64,000 nt of DNA from assembly GCA_030704615.1 (NCBI GenBank), contig CM060734.1:11098001-11162000 (forward strand), in the 5' to 3' direction. Position 1 is the first letter of the stretch; each line of letters begins with the position of its first letter. Origin of the DNA: Takakia lepidozioides (lineage: Eukaryota > Streptophyta > Takakiopsida > Takakiales > Takakiaceae). The notes under the pieces were generated by a model, which did no database searches, had not been told where the DNA came from, and worked only from the letters and a program-made list of their open reading frames with translations. This document shows, in pieces, positions 22,265 through 32,609 of the stretch. The translations under genes and the position numbers were made by a program.

Positions 22265-22540
22265 TGATTCTATGGATCGTGTAACTTTAGTAGGCTGTGT
22301 TGAGCTGTGACAGGCTGTGTCATACTGTGTTACGCTGTGATAGGCTGTGATGCACTGTGGTAAGCTGTGATAGGCTGTGACACGCTGTGGTAGGTTGTGA
22401 TAGGCTGTGTTGCGCCGTGCTGGGCTGTGATAGGCTGTGTTGCGCCTTGCTGGGCTGTGATAGGCTGTGTCACGTCGTGATGGGCTGTGATAGGCTGTGT
22501 CACGTCGTGATGGGCTGTGATGGCTGTGTCACGTTTGTTT
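22265..22540. repeat. Internal GCTGTGATAG minisatellite of the gypsy element
   Basis: Units such as GGCTGTGATAGGCTGTGTTG and GGCTGTGTCACGTCGTGATG repeat over about 275 bp between the end of pol and the extra coding region. The right end overlaps the last codons of pol. The unit shares the GGCTGTG core with the LTR minisatellites although the tracts are about 5 kb (left LTR) and 7 kb (right LTR) away. Confidence 0.8.
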
Positions 22541-25500
22541 TTTGCCCGCCCTGGTCATATATGCTGGGCCTAGCGACAAGTGTTCCATACTCCGTTCGTA
22601 ACACTGGTGCAGCCCGTGACTGCTCTTGCGGTTCAACATGCAAATCATGCTGCAGGGGTTTGTCATGGATACCACTGTACCCCTTCAACTTATTTGCATT
22701 GACTCTTCCCAGCATTTCTTTGTTAATGGTTTGTAACATGGCGGTGTTGTTATCATACATCTTTTGTATGACATAAGGTCCTTTCCACGGTGATTTAAGC
22801 TTAGAAGCTTGAATCTTTCCTTTCTTCTGCAACCATAGAACCAAATCCCCCGTCTTAAAAGTCTTTAACTTGCCTTCATCAAACTGTTCCTTTCGCTTCA
22901 TCTGAATTCTGGTCATATTATCAGCTGCATCAGCACGTACTTCTTCCACATGGTATAATTCATGTTTCCTGACCTTGATGGAGTCTTGCAATTCCATTCT
23001 TTTTCCCCACTCCGTTCTCATGGTAGGTAACAGGAATTCCACTGGAAGTAAGGCTTCCATACCATAAACTAATTGGAATGGTGTATACTTAGTGGTGACT
23101 TTATATGAAGTCCTGTATGACCATAAAGCTGTCAGCAGCTTTGTATCCCAATCCGTTCTGTTTGCATTGACTATCTTAGCCAAGATAGTACATAGTATTT
23201 TGTTGGTAGCCTCTGCCTGCCCATTACCCTGTGGGTAATATGTTGTACTCTTTCTATGCACAATCATAAACTCTTTAGTCAACAACTCAATGGTCTCATT
23301 CATGAAGTGACTTCCTTGATCACTGATAAATTCTAAGGGACAGCCAAATCGTGTAAGTATGTTCTCGTACAGGAACCTTGCTGTGGACTTGGCTGTGTTG
23401 TCCCTCAAAGCTTTAGCTTCCACCCACTTTGTAGTATAATCAGTGGCTGTAATTATGTACCTGTTTCGTGTATTCTTGGATGGTGGATTAATTGGTCCAA
23501 CAAAGTCTAGTCCCCATTTCTGAAATGGTTCCGTAGGCATTGTAGGATGCAAGGCCATCCTTCCAGATCTCTGCAAAGGTCCTAGCCTCTGACATTCATC
23601 ACACTTCTGACAATACTCGTGTACATCTTTGAACAAAGTAGGCCACCAGTATCCTGCGAGTAGTATCTTTCTACTGGTAGTCTCTTCTCCAAAATGACCT
23701 CCAGCCACTCCTTTATGAACTTCCTCCAAGACTTTATTTACTTCATGGTGGTACAAGCATCGTTTTAGTACTCCATCAGGTCCTAACTTATACATTCTGC
23801 TTCCTACCATAGTATAAGGTAAAGCTTTGATAGCAATTCTCTTCCTCTGCTCCTTACCATAACTAGGTGGGCACTGACCATGAGCAAGGTAGTATCTGAT
23901 TGGCCACTGCCAATCTAACCATTCATCTGCACTTCCTTGCACCTCCATTACAAATAAACTCGCATCAGGTAACTGATCGTCCACTCCTGTGGCGGCCTCT
24001 CCTGTTGTTAGTCGTGACAAATGATCTGCCACAAGATGCAAACGGCCAGGCTTGTAAATAACCTCGAACTCAAACTCATGCAAGATTATTAACCACCTCG
24101 CTATCCTTCCACTTATCAAAGGTTTGTTCACCAGATATATCAGAGCCTGGTGATCCACATAAAACATAAACTTTCTTCCCAATAGGTAATGCCTGAATTT
24201 CTTGACTGCATAATCATTGCCAATGCTTCTCTTTCCGTTGTGCTATAGTTCCTCTCAGCACTGTTCATCAACCGGCTAGCATAGTACACAGGTGAATCTA
24301 TATTCCCTGTAACATTCTGGGCTAACACCGCTCCCAACGCTTCTCCTGATGCATCGCAGTGAACATGAAATACTACATGCCAGTGAGGGTTAATCAGCAC
24401 AGGTGTAGTTGTTACTGACAGTGTAAGTTCCTCAAACGCCTGTTGACATTCAGCTGTCCAGGCAAACACTGCATCTTTCTTCAGAAGCTTGCTCAATGGT
24501 GCTGCTATTTGTGCATACCTTTTGACAAATCTTCTGTAATAACTGGTTTGCCCAAGGAATCTCCTAGACTTTTAACATTCACTGGTGGTGGAGAGGCTTT
24601 AATGGACTCTGTCTTCCTGGGATCCACAAGGAGTCCCTTCTTACACACAATGTGTCCCAGAAGCACCCCTGAGTTCACACAGAAAGTACACTTCTCTGGA
24701 TTCAGGCCCAGACCTCTCATCCTGCATCTGGCCAAACATAACTCCAATTTATGCAAGTGCTCACTCTTAGAGCTGTACACACTGAAATCATCCAAGAATA
24801 CCTGCATGAAATCATCCAGATACTCATGAAAAGATTCACTTATCACTCTCTGAAAGGTCGCTGGTGCATTACAAAGTCCAAAGGGCATGACTTTGTATGC
24901 ATAAGCCCCCCAGTCTGTGATGAAAGCTGTTTTCCCTTGGTCTTCTTCTGCCACTTGCACTTGATTATAACCACTGAAGCCATCCATGAATGAGTACATC
25001 TCATGGCCTGCCACAGTGTCTAATACTGCTTCTGTGAATGGCAAAGGGAAAGGATCTTTCTTCGTACAAGCATTCAGCTTCTTATAGTTCACACATACTC
25101 TTAGTTTGCCATTCTTCTTGGGAACTATAACAATGGGTGACAACCAAGTTGTATACTCTATTGGGTATATAAACTTAGCCTCAGCCAACTTCTTTATCTC
25201 TTCTCCAACCTTCTGTGCGTAGTTGGGATTCATTCTATACCTCGCCTGCTTGATTGGTACTGACCCTGGTTCCAGTTCAATCTTATGCTGACAGACTTCA
25301 GGTGGTATCCCTTTTAGATCCTCATAGCTCCAAGCAAATACATCTCTGTATTTGATGAACAAGCTTTTAGCTTCTTCGAAGAATTCCGGCTCCAAATCAG
25401 CTCCTACTTTCACCATCCTCGGTTCCTCCTGAGTTCCCACATTTACTTCTCTCACCTGCTCATCAGCTGTGATTGTCCAACCAGTCACCACTTCATCCTG

Positions 25501-28500
25501 TAAGCTCACAGTGGCTGGTTCTTCTAGGATTTCTATTTCTCCTTCTCTCTCTTCATAGAAATGTGATGGGTAAATGCTGGTTTCCTCTTCAGTTGGTGTT
25601 GCTGTCACTACACCACAGCAGATACCTCTCAAACAACTTAGGCTTTCCAGCCGCATCTCTGCAACCTGCTCCCACTCTGGGTGTGCAGCAAATAGGGTAG
25701 CTTCCTGCTCCTCATCCAGTCCTCCTCTCCAGTCATACTCTCTGACTCCTCGAGGTCTTCTTGTAGCAGGTAATCTACTAGATTTCTTTGTGGTAATTTG
25801 TATCTCGTGTATCCCATTATGCACGGTTAGTAACTGAGAATTCCAGTCATGGAATACCCTGGCCTGTTTCAGCCACGGACGTCCCAATAATAAGGAGTAA
25901 GCCTCCATGACTTCATCCATTTTTAATACAGTTACTGTGATCATAAAGATCATTTTCTGTATCTGTATCTTAACTCCTCTTATTAATCCCAATGGCTGCA
26001 CACTTCTTTGATCTGCCATTGTTACTGTAAATGGGGCTGGTTTCATGTTACTTAGACCAAGCTTCTTCCTTAATTGGTCTGTCATGATATTTACTCCAGA
26101 ACCACCATCTATCAGTACATCAGTTAGTTCTGTGCTTCCAATTCTCAATTGGATTACTGGCATAGAATCATCAAAGTCCATGACTGGTTCTCGCCCTTCC
26201 GGCTTCACATTATAACTGGTCACCTTGCTGTTCAGGTCTGTGTTTCCTGTCTCTTGGGCAATTCGATTGATTGCCTGATACAGCCTGTGCCTACAATAAG
26301 GTGCCACAGCTAATAGCTGTCCAATGGTAATTTCTGCTTTGGTCTGACATATTACTGCAGCCAAAGTCTCTTCATTACTTTGCATGTCTGCATCTTCTTT
26401 TTTCCTTTCTTCCTCACTCCCTTCTTTTTCTCCATCCGAATCAGAGGAATCTGCCACAGGAATATCAGTACTCTTTTGCATTTCCCTTATAGTATCTGCC
26501 ACTTCCTTGTGCAGTTCCTTCTCATCTTTCCAAGTCTCTTCATCTTCAGGCATATCATTGCCACTTCCAGTCTCATCTTCTTCCTCTTCTACTGGAGGTA
26601 TTAGTTTGGCTTTACTTCTTGTTACTATCATTGTACTTACTTCTGGTACAACACATGGCCTAACCATGTGAGCTGCCACCACTGGGCCCTCATTCACAGG
26701 AGCTCTCATCTCATTCTGGTGTCTTATCCAGAATGAACAGGCTGCCTTGCGATGTCCTGGCTGATTACAATAGTAACATAGCTCTTCACCATTGGGTCCT
26801 CGCCCTTGGTCTGTTCTTGGATTATTTCTATAATCCTGATTCCCGGGCTGGTAATTCCCCCTTGGATTACCCTGATAGTTGCCTCTGGAATTTCCTTGGT
26901 AATTCCCTCTTGAATTACCTCTCCCTTCCATGCCATTGTTATAACCACCAGACCTACCATAGTGGTCCTGATCATTGTTTCTTCTTGGCTGGGGCTGCAC
27001 CTGATGCACCCTTACTTGCCTAGGTTCTCTTGCAGCTGTCCTTCTGTTGTAGTAACAATTCTCAGTAGAATGGTTATCCATTTTACAGATAGTACAGTGT
27101 TTCTCCTTCATGTGGCATTCTGTGGTGGTATGGCCTTCATTCTGGCACTTTGCACACCATACACCCTTCCTCCAATGTGTTGCAGCCTCTGTGGCATACT
27201 TCTTCAAGATTTCTTCCAATTTTTTTTCATAGTTATCCCTCTTCAACTTCTCCTTTCTCTTACTCTTTCTTTTTAGTTCTTGCTCTTCTTCTTCATCTGA
27301 CTCATCCTCAGAGTCCTCATCTTCTTTTTTCTCTCTCCTGAGCATTCCCAATTGCTCAATTCTGTTCGCAGTTTCAAATGCCTCCTCCACTGTGTTATGG
27401 GGTAACATATCCACTTTCTTTTGCAACTCTGGTCTTAATCCACTCACAAACCAAGTCTTCTGTAAACCGGGCGCTGGTACTGCAGCCAGCTTTTTCATCA
27501 TCAATTCCATCTTCTCCATATACTCTTCAACAGTTTCATGCTTCTTCTGCTTCAGCTGTTGTAAACTTCCATACACTTCATCCTCAGTTTTACTTGTCCT
27601 GAACCTATTTCGAAATGCTGTATTCAAGCCATTCCAGGTTAGGAAATGATTATCAGGGAATCTTGCATACCATTCACTTGCTTTCTTGATAAGTGAACAA
27701 GGAAACAGTCTCATCTTGGCATCATCGCCATTCTCATTGTTCACTATACACATGTGCTCAAATTGGCTAATGTGTACATCGGGATCCCCTTTTCCTGAAT
27801 ATATTGGAAAGGGTGGTTTTGCCCGTGTTGGTTGTAACGCCATCTGTGGCCCTACCTTCTGCCCACTGACAGGTGCTGGCACCCTTGCTGGTGCTGGTCC
27901 TTCTGGACCTGTTGTTTTTGTGGTGGATCTTCCACCAAGTGGTGGCCCTTGAGCACTCCTTGCTTCTGGTCCCACGATATTCACAGTATTCCCAGCTTCA
28001 GTTGCACTACTTCCCACACTCCCTGTCCCCCCAGAGCCAGATCCAGGCAGCCCGCCTGATCCCCCTGAGCCGACACCTTCGTTGGCCTGTGATCCAAGTG
28101 CTCCACTTGATCCAGGTCCAACGGGTTGGGATGTCCTGGTTGTAGTCTCAACCTCAGCTGTTGGGTCTACTTCTTCATATTCTTCCTCTTCTAATTTCTT
28201 CTCTCTGTTTTCATCCTCCAAGTTCTGCCCTTGGGTTTCTTCTTCACTCATGTAACTCAACTGTAATGGTGTTGGAGAGTCTGAACTCTCCGTTGGCTCT
28301 GCCACATCCTCTTCTCCTTCTTCATCTTCTGCTTCAGAAACTGGAGTTCCTGCTTTTGGTGTTCCATGCCAACTCTTATCAAAGATTTCTGTCAAGTCTT
28401 TTATCCAAGGATGTACCTCAGATCTTTCACCTCGTGATTGATCTTCTTCCTGTACCAATTCCCTTAATCTTTCTTGCAAAGAAACAGAAGGAGTGGCATC

Positions 28501-28674
28501 CAACTCTAGTTCTTCCGGTATAGGTGATGCACTCTTTGATCTTGATGGTGTGAGAGGTCCAGATGATTCCCCTATGTCTATTCCTCTCTCCCAAAGATAT
28601 GGATAATTAGCTTTCAGATAGCTTTCTCTTTTTGCTGAATATCTCTGTCGTCTAGCTTCTCTTTCATCACTCAT
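22500..28674 (-). pseudogene. Gypsy gag-pro-pol polyprotein, with two frame changes
   Basis: The first 1389 codons (28674-24505) hold gag, with zinc knuckles CAKCQNEGHTTTEC (near residue 506), CTICKMDNHSTENC and CYYCNQPGHRKAAC (near 633). The aspartic protease is at about 856 (VLIDGGSGVNIM). Reverse transcriptase has KLRVCVNYKKLNACTKKDPF, FMDGFSGYNQVQV, MPFGLCNAPATFQR and the catalytic FLDDFSVYS (near 1296; Phe-Leu where Tyr-Val/Leu is usual). A frame change near 24500 leads to RNase H (HVHCDASGEALGAVLAQN). A second near 24180 leads to 22500-24182, with TNKPLISGR-type tether sequence (YLVNKPLISGRIARW). The integrase has the zinc motif H..H..C..C (HKGVAGGHFGEETT...YCQKCDEC) and the D,D-E residues in GLDFVGPI, ISDQGSHF and GQAEATNK. 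The two frame changes leave it non-functional as read; sequencing error is possible. Confidence 0.93.
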
Positions 28675-28695
28675 GTCCCATGTCTTTCATTTCTT

Positions 28696-29283
28696 TTAAT
28701 GTGGCAATAACCAAAACTCTCTTCTGTAATATCTCTCGTATATGCCTGGGTTTCTTTCAAGCTTCAATGCACCCTTGGCTATACTTGAAGTCTCCGTTAC
28801 CATATAACCATATGGCAAACAAGTCTGAAAAGCTGTTCTTGGTGTGAGTTTGATCCACAAAATATCCTTTGGAATCCAATTCTTTACCAGTACAAGCTCT
28901 TCATGCATATGAGTATAAACATTCACCTTTCTTTCTTCCCAGCCTTCAAACTCTACTCGTTTAATGGATAGCAATGCTATCACATAAACCAATGTTGGTA
29001 ACCAACGTGCTCTTCCTCTACAGGCTACCTGATAAATCTTTATCACTCCTTTCTCCAGACCCCATTCTGGATCAGCATCATGCACTCGTTTAAGAATATT
29101 TTCTTTACAACCGTCTGGCAATTCCAAGAACCTTTGAAAGAATCGTTTGGACAATCTTTCTTCCTTCGTTCCACAGGGAATTTGATTCACTTCAAATTCT
29201 TTAATGGTCCAACCACCATGATCCCACCAGATGCCTGTCACATCTGGTTGTTCATGTCCCAGGTCCCCAGTATGGTCGCCAAA
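28696..29283 (-). CDS. Open frame upstream of gag in the gypsy element
   Basis: In sense orientation, an open frame of about 190 codons lies between the primer binding site and gag, ending 22 bp before the gag start. It reads WWDHGGWTIKEFEVNQIPCG, LELPDGCKENILKRVHDADP, LPTLVYVIALLSIKRVEFEG and HMHEELVLVKNWIPKDILWI. The composition is protein-like and there is no stop. The frame also runs back into the 5' LTR, so the start is uncertain. Ogre/Tat-type plant elements have an unknown-function ORF1 at this place; equating the two is inference. No domain is recognised. Confidence 0.55.
   Translation of the reverse strand, partial: FGDHTGDLGHEQPDVTGIWWDHGGWTIKEFEVNQIPCGTKEERLSKRFFQRFLELPDGCKENILKRVHDADPEWGLEKGVIKIYQVACRGRARWLPTLVYVIALLSIKRVEFEGWEERKVNVYTHMHEELVLVKNWIPKDILWIKLTPRTAFQTCLPYGYMVTETSSIAKGALKLERNPGIYERYYRREFWLLPH
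29262..29281 (-). other. Primer binding site of the gypsy element
   Basis: On the minus strand TGGCGACCATACTGGGGACC starts two bases after the 5' LTR end (ACA, then TT). It begins with TGG, the complement of a tRNA CCA end. The donor tRNA was not identified. Confidence 0.6.
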
Positions 29284-30356
29284 TGTCGCGCGGCTTTTAC
29301 TCACCCATCCCTTCGCTATCCGAGGCGGAAACTCCAAGATAGAAGAGTTGGAAATCTCTAAGTACTCAGCCCGCGCAGAACAATCAGTCATGACCTACAG
29401 CTAGTGTATCATGGGGGTGTTTCCTATTTGTTTCCCTTTCCGCATTCATCTTAGCTACCTTACCATTGATAATTAAATATCAGTTTGCTTCATCAATCTA
29501 TCGGTTTCCTTCACTCATCCATTCAATCCACAGCTTCACTCAGATCTCTCTACACAGTGTGATTGTATCGTATAAGTATCAGATTATGATTTATCAGGTA
29601 TCAGGCCGAAGCCATTATGTCTCTAATCTGCTCTACAATATCACTACAGCTTTGCATATAACAAGCATCTACTAATCCTCTTTCCTCCTTCACCGTGCTC
29701 TCCATCTTTTGCTTCCGATCTCCGCTCCAGCCTGACTAAGAAGTCCTCCTCTGAAGAATGATAATCCCCTCCTTCCTTCCCCGTTTTCCCTTTATCTTCC
29801 TATCCGCAGTTCTAACCGTTTCCCTCACTAACCGTCGTCTGTGAACTAACATGTTCCCTTCGCAGGTGTTGTTCCCCACAGTCGTTCCCTGTCCTACTCT
29901 TCGTTCCCTATGATCGTGACAGCTGTGTCAAGCTGTGACTGGCTGTGTGAAACTGTGACGGGCTGTGACTGGCTGTGCGACTGTGTTTGGCTGTGTCGGG
30001 CTGTGACTGGCTGTGTGGCTGTGCCGGGCTGTGTCGGCTGTGTCGGCTGTGTTGGCTGTGTTGGCTGTGTCGGCTGTGACGACTGTGACGGGCTGTGTTG
30101 ACTGTGTTGGCTGTGTGGACTGTGACGGCTGTGTTGGCTGTGACGACTGTGACGACTGTGACGGGCTGTGTCGGCTGTGTTGGCTGTGTGGACTGTGACG
30201 GCTGTGTTGGCTGTGACGACTGTGACGGCTGTGTAACCCCCCTCTACAGTGCGCTGCTGTCACCCCTAAGGCTCCTGTTGGTCTCAGTCTGTGCAAAATT
30301 TAAGGGTACCCTACAGATCCCGTATAAGTGTCTAAGTCCCCTACAGTCCTCTAACA
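29284..30356 (-). repeat. 5' LTR of the gypsy element (right copy), 1073 bp
   Basis: It runs TGTCGCGCGG to CCTCTAACA. It contains a pyrimidine-rich section and, at 29912-30235, the GGCTGTGT minisatellite. It ends immediately before ATCCC, which lies 24 bp upstream of the methyltransferase exon, so the retroelement sits in an intron of that gene. Confidence 0.92.
29912..30235. repeat. GGCTGTGT minisatellite in right LTR
   Basis: About 30 units of GGCTGTGTT/GGCTGTGTC/GACTGTGAC type occur. Unit order differs from the left LTR copy after about 17660, consistent with slippage, conversion or misassembly since insertion. Confidence 0.85.
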
Positions 30357-30380
30357 ATCCCTCTTTTGTTGGATGTGCAG

Positions 30381-31398
30381 ACATTGGTGTTTGAGGCATA
30401 TTGCTTTGTGAAGAGAGGGTCTACGTTTAAATTCCGCAACGACGGTCGTCTTGTTGATGCCGTTGTGGACCCTGTTACCTACGATGTCCTCTACAACTAT
30501 GTGCCCCACTCCAGTATGCCGAAGGACACAAAGACAGGCAAACCGTGGCGGTACAGCCGGACCCGGAGCCCTGCTTTCATCCAAACCCTCATGGAGACGT
30601 GCTCGGATGTCCAAGGGCTGATTCTTGACCTCACATGTGGCACGGGTAAGCCTTCACGTGCTCAGTTTGTCCCCAGGCCCGATTGCAATTGCATGCCACA
30701 AGCTATTAACCGCCCGCTTTGTTCCTCAGGTGCTTCAATGTGGGCAGGGACGTTGTCCGACAGGCATGTGTTCGCCTTCGAGCCAGATACTGCCCTCCAC
30801 AACTTGGAACTTGCAGCGGCTGAACGTTTGCCCAAAGAGGAAGAGGCACCCTTGGAGGATGAGGAAAAATTCGAGAAGGAGCAGGGGGAGGAACAAGTTG
30901 GGATCGAGGCCGAGGAGCCCCCGGTTTACGAGTGAGTGGTCGCATTGTTAGTTGCCTCCAGATTTTGTGAGGCACCTCCCTTCGCTCTCTTATTTCATTG
31001 GAAAACCCTTTCTGCTTCTGCTGGTATTGACATTCTTGAAGTGGATTTGTTCTTACTGTAGGATGTCATGTACTGCAGGAGGGACGTCTACACCGAAGTT
31101 CATGGGCAGGAGGAACGTGCCTTTTTTTGCCCGGGGGGATTTCATGCCTAGTCCAGAAAGGGACTACATCCTTCCTACTTATGCTGCCCGGCTTGCTTTG
31201 GTGTCCATTAGGAGGTCTTCCGAACCTAGTCGTGTACAACAGATTTTAGACGAGGCAAGCCTCAAGAAAATGAAGATGAGGGAGGAAGCAACAGATATTA
31301 GAGCCCGTCGGGCTCGTAGATTTGTCTTGGATTCTGCTAAGGAAAGTGGGGGAGAAGAGGAAGAAGATTCCCAGGAGGTGAGGTGGACAGTCCCCTAA
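30381..31398 (+). CDS. Amino-methyltransferase (N6/N4-type) C-terminal exons, partial gene
   Basis: Three exons join in phase: 30381-30645 (acceptor GTGCAG, donor GTAAGC), 30730-30931 (acceptor TCCTCAG, donor GTGAGT) and 31062 onward (acceptor TGTAG). Exon 1 ends and exon 2 begins within the motif LILDLTCGTG|GASMWAGTLS, followed by DRHVFAFEPD. This is the S-adenosylmethionine-binding motif I and acidic loop of DNA amino-methyltransferases (VLDPFxGSGT...GxEID). The preceding SPAFIQTLMETCSDVQ corresponds to the helix before it. Motif I near the C-terminus means the catalytic DPPY-type motif should lie upstream, in the part lost to the retroelement and gap. A charged acidic linker and basic tail follow. 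The frame stops at 31396-31398 (TAA), yet stays open in the same frame to a TAG at 31519-31521 with an acidic Ser/Glu-rich tail, suggesting a nonsense change. The modified base is unknown. Confidence 0.62.
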
Positions 31399-31584
31399 GG
31401 AGAGGACGGAATTTTTGAGAGGCATAGTGCAACCGATGCATCACAGAGCTCAGAGGATGGGGGGGATGAGGGGGATGAGGAAGAAGGAGGGCCAAGTTCC
31501 TCGGAAGGTGTAGGAGAGTAGTTCCCATTCCTACTATGTCAGTTAGGACACACTTGTATAGACGTGGCTTGCCACAAAATTTGC

Positions 31585-31590
31585 AATAAA
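31585..31590 (+). terminator. Polyadenylation signal of the methyltransferase gene
   Basis: AATAAA lies about 65 bp after the last in-frame stop and about 140 bp before the right end of family G copy 2, so the gene is transcribed outward toward the terminus. Confidence 0.5.
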
Positions 31591-31734
31591 ATGTTGCATT
31601 TCATTGCTATGACGAGTCCACATGACCCTATTTTCGTGCCTCCTAACCCTATTTCCGTGGACACACAATGGCCCGCTCATGTTTTTTTTTTTTCCGCTCA
31701 TGCTCATGCCGCTCATGAAATAGCAGCCCCCCCA

Positions 31735-31808
31735 TCAAGTAGTAAGATTTGACCCCAGAATCATCCGCGTCGCACTCAATGCACTTAACCAAACTGAGCT
31801 ACTGATTG
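31735..31808 (-). tRNA. tRNA-like sequence (degenerate tRNA or SINE head)
   Basis: On the minus strand CAGTAGCTCAGTTTGGTTAA has the form of a tRNA D-arm (A box). After about 30 nt, GGGGTCAAATCTTACTACT has the form of the T-arm (B box) and 3' acceptor side pairing with AGTAG. The expected T-loop GGTTCAAATCC is changed. The A and B boxes would be RNA polymerase III promoter elements. It abuts the right end of family G copy 2. The amino acid cannot be assigned safely; a relic or SINE-derived sequence is more likely than a working tRNA. Confidence 0.4.
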
Positions 31809-31837
31809 TTGGTAGATATTAAAAAATCGGAAAATTA

Positions 31838-32190
31838 TGCGACCACCCCCCTACGACCACCCCCCTGCTGGTGATCGCATCTATTAAAGAAAAGGAAAAT
31901 AGTGCGACCACCAGCAGGTGGTGGTCGCGCCTATTTGTTTTAAACAAAATTTCTGCGACCACCCCTCTGCTGGTGGTCGCGCCTATTTTTTTTTAAAAAA
32001 AATCTGCGACCACCCCCCTGTTGGTGGTCACACCCATTAAAAAACATAAACAAATCTGCGACCACCCCCCTGCTGGTGGTCGCACCTATTGAAAAAAATA
32101 AAAAATTTGCGACCACCCCCCTGCTGGTGGTCGAACATAACAAAGAAAAAAAAAAATGTGACCACCCCTGCTGGCGGTCGCAGCTATTAC
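31838..32190. repeat. Left array of GCGACCACC...GGTGGTCGC palindromes (~7 units, ~50 bp)
   Basis: Each unit reads TGCGACCACCCCCCTGCTGG continuing TGGTCGCACCTATT and an A-rich spacer. The arms GCGACCACC/GGTGGTCGC pair around a CCCTGCT-type centre. The same unit, in the same strand orientation, forms the array at 41519-42042. It lies directly upstream of a TATA-like GCTTATAAGGCC at about 32229 and of the plus-strand RING gene. Confidence 0.88.
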
Positions 32191-32228
32191 TAGCATGCGC
32201 AGTCATGATGACAGCGTGCGCCCCGAGT

Positions 32229-32240
32229 GTGGAGGGGGGG
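32229..32240 (+). promoter_or_regulatory. Possible TATA box for the RING gene
   Basis: GCTTATAAGGCC lies between the left palindrome array and the first Met of the RING gene (32610). The mirror gene has CAGTATATAAGGGCC at about 41487-41500 in the same relative place. Only motif and position support this. Confidence 0.35.
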
Positions 32241-32609
32241 CTTATAAGGCCTTGGAGGCCATTCTCTCCCTCACTTTTCTCCACACCAGGACTTGGTGGG
32301 CGATGGGATGTTGCATTCCTTGTCATTGAGTTCAAGTGGAGAGGGGTGCTATTGGTTGGGTGGGGGTATTCTGGGCCGTTGGATTCTACGAAATCGATGC
32401 TGAGTACCTCCCGGGAAGCCCTCCTCTAGCACCCACGTTTTTTTCATTGCACATTGCGTCATATCACTTAGAACTGCCGAGGGAGTGACATGTGCCTCTA
32501 GTACTTGGGGAGGATTCATTAGGGAGTAGGATTAGGTACGATTTAGGAGGGTTGAGAGAGCATTTTTCTTAGCAAACACTTGTCGAGTAGGGGTAAGCCA
32601 AAGCCATAA

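Larger units (their letters stand above)
16961..30356 (-). mobile_element. Ty3/gypsy LTR retrotransposon, minus strand, ~13.4 kb
   Basis: Two LTRs with TGTCGCGCGG...CCTCTAACA ends flank an internal region of about 11.3 kb. In element orientation the order is: 5' LTR (29284-30356), primer binding site, an open frame ahead of gag (29230-28696), gag-pro-pol (28674-22500), a minisatellite spacer, a further long open region (21760-18045), a polypurine tract, and the 3' LTR (16961-18028). The integrase follows RNase H, as in Ty3/gypsy. No chromodomain is evident after the integrase. The extra frames before gag and after pol recall the Tat/Ogre-like lineages of plants; that lineage call is inference. 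The flank next to 30356 is ATCCC; the partner of this presumed 5-bp duplication is in the N gap. Confidence 0.9.
15248..31733. mobile_element. Family G TIR element, copy 2, with cargo and methyltransferase genes
   Basis: Left end: GGGGGCTGCTATTTCATGAG at 15248. Right end: the inverted form (GCTCATGAAATAGCAGCCCC) finishing at 31731-31733. Both ends continue inward with CATGAGC words, an A- or T-run and a word like TCC(G/A)CGGAAATAGGGTT, so the repeats are related over about 100 bp with gaps. Inside lie the minus-strand cargo gene near the left end and the plus-strand methyltransferase gene near the right end. A Ty3/gypsy element and an N gap interrupt the middle; without the retroelement the element would be about 3 kb plus whatever the gap hides. 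No clear target duplication was found, and no known transposase was seen in the sequenced parts. Confidence 0.65.

Noticed and set aside
26380-28523. Multiple Ser/Leu-rich plus-strand frames
   Set aside because: They are antisense shadows of the gag coding sequence.
31838-32190. CRISPR-like look of regularly spaced palindromic repeats
   Set aside because: Spacers are A-rich and alike, not unique; the setting is a eukaryotic nuclear genome with introns and plant transposons, and no cas-like gene exists.
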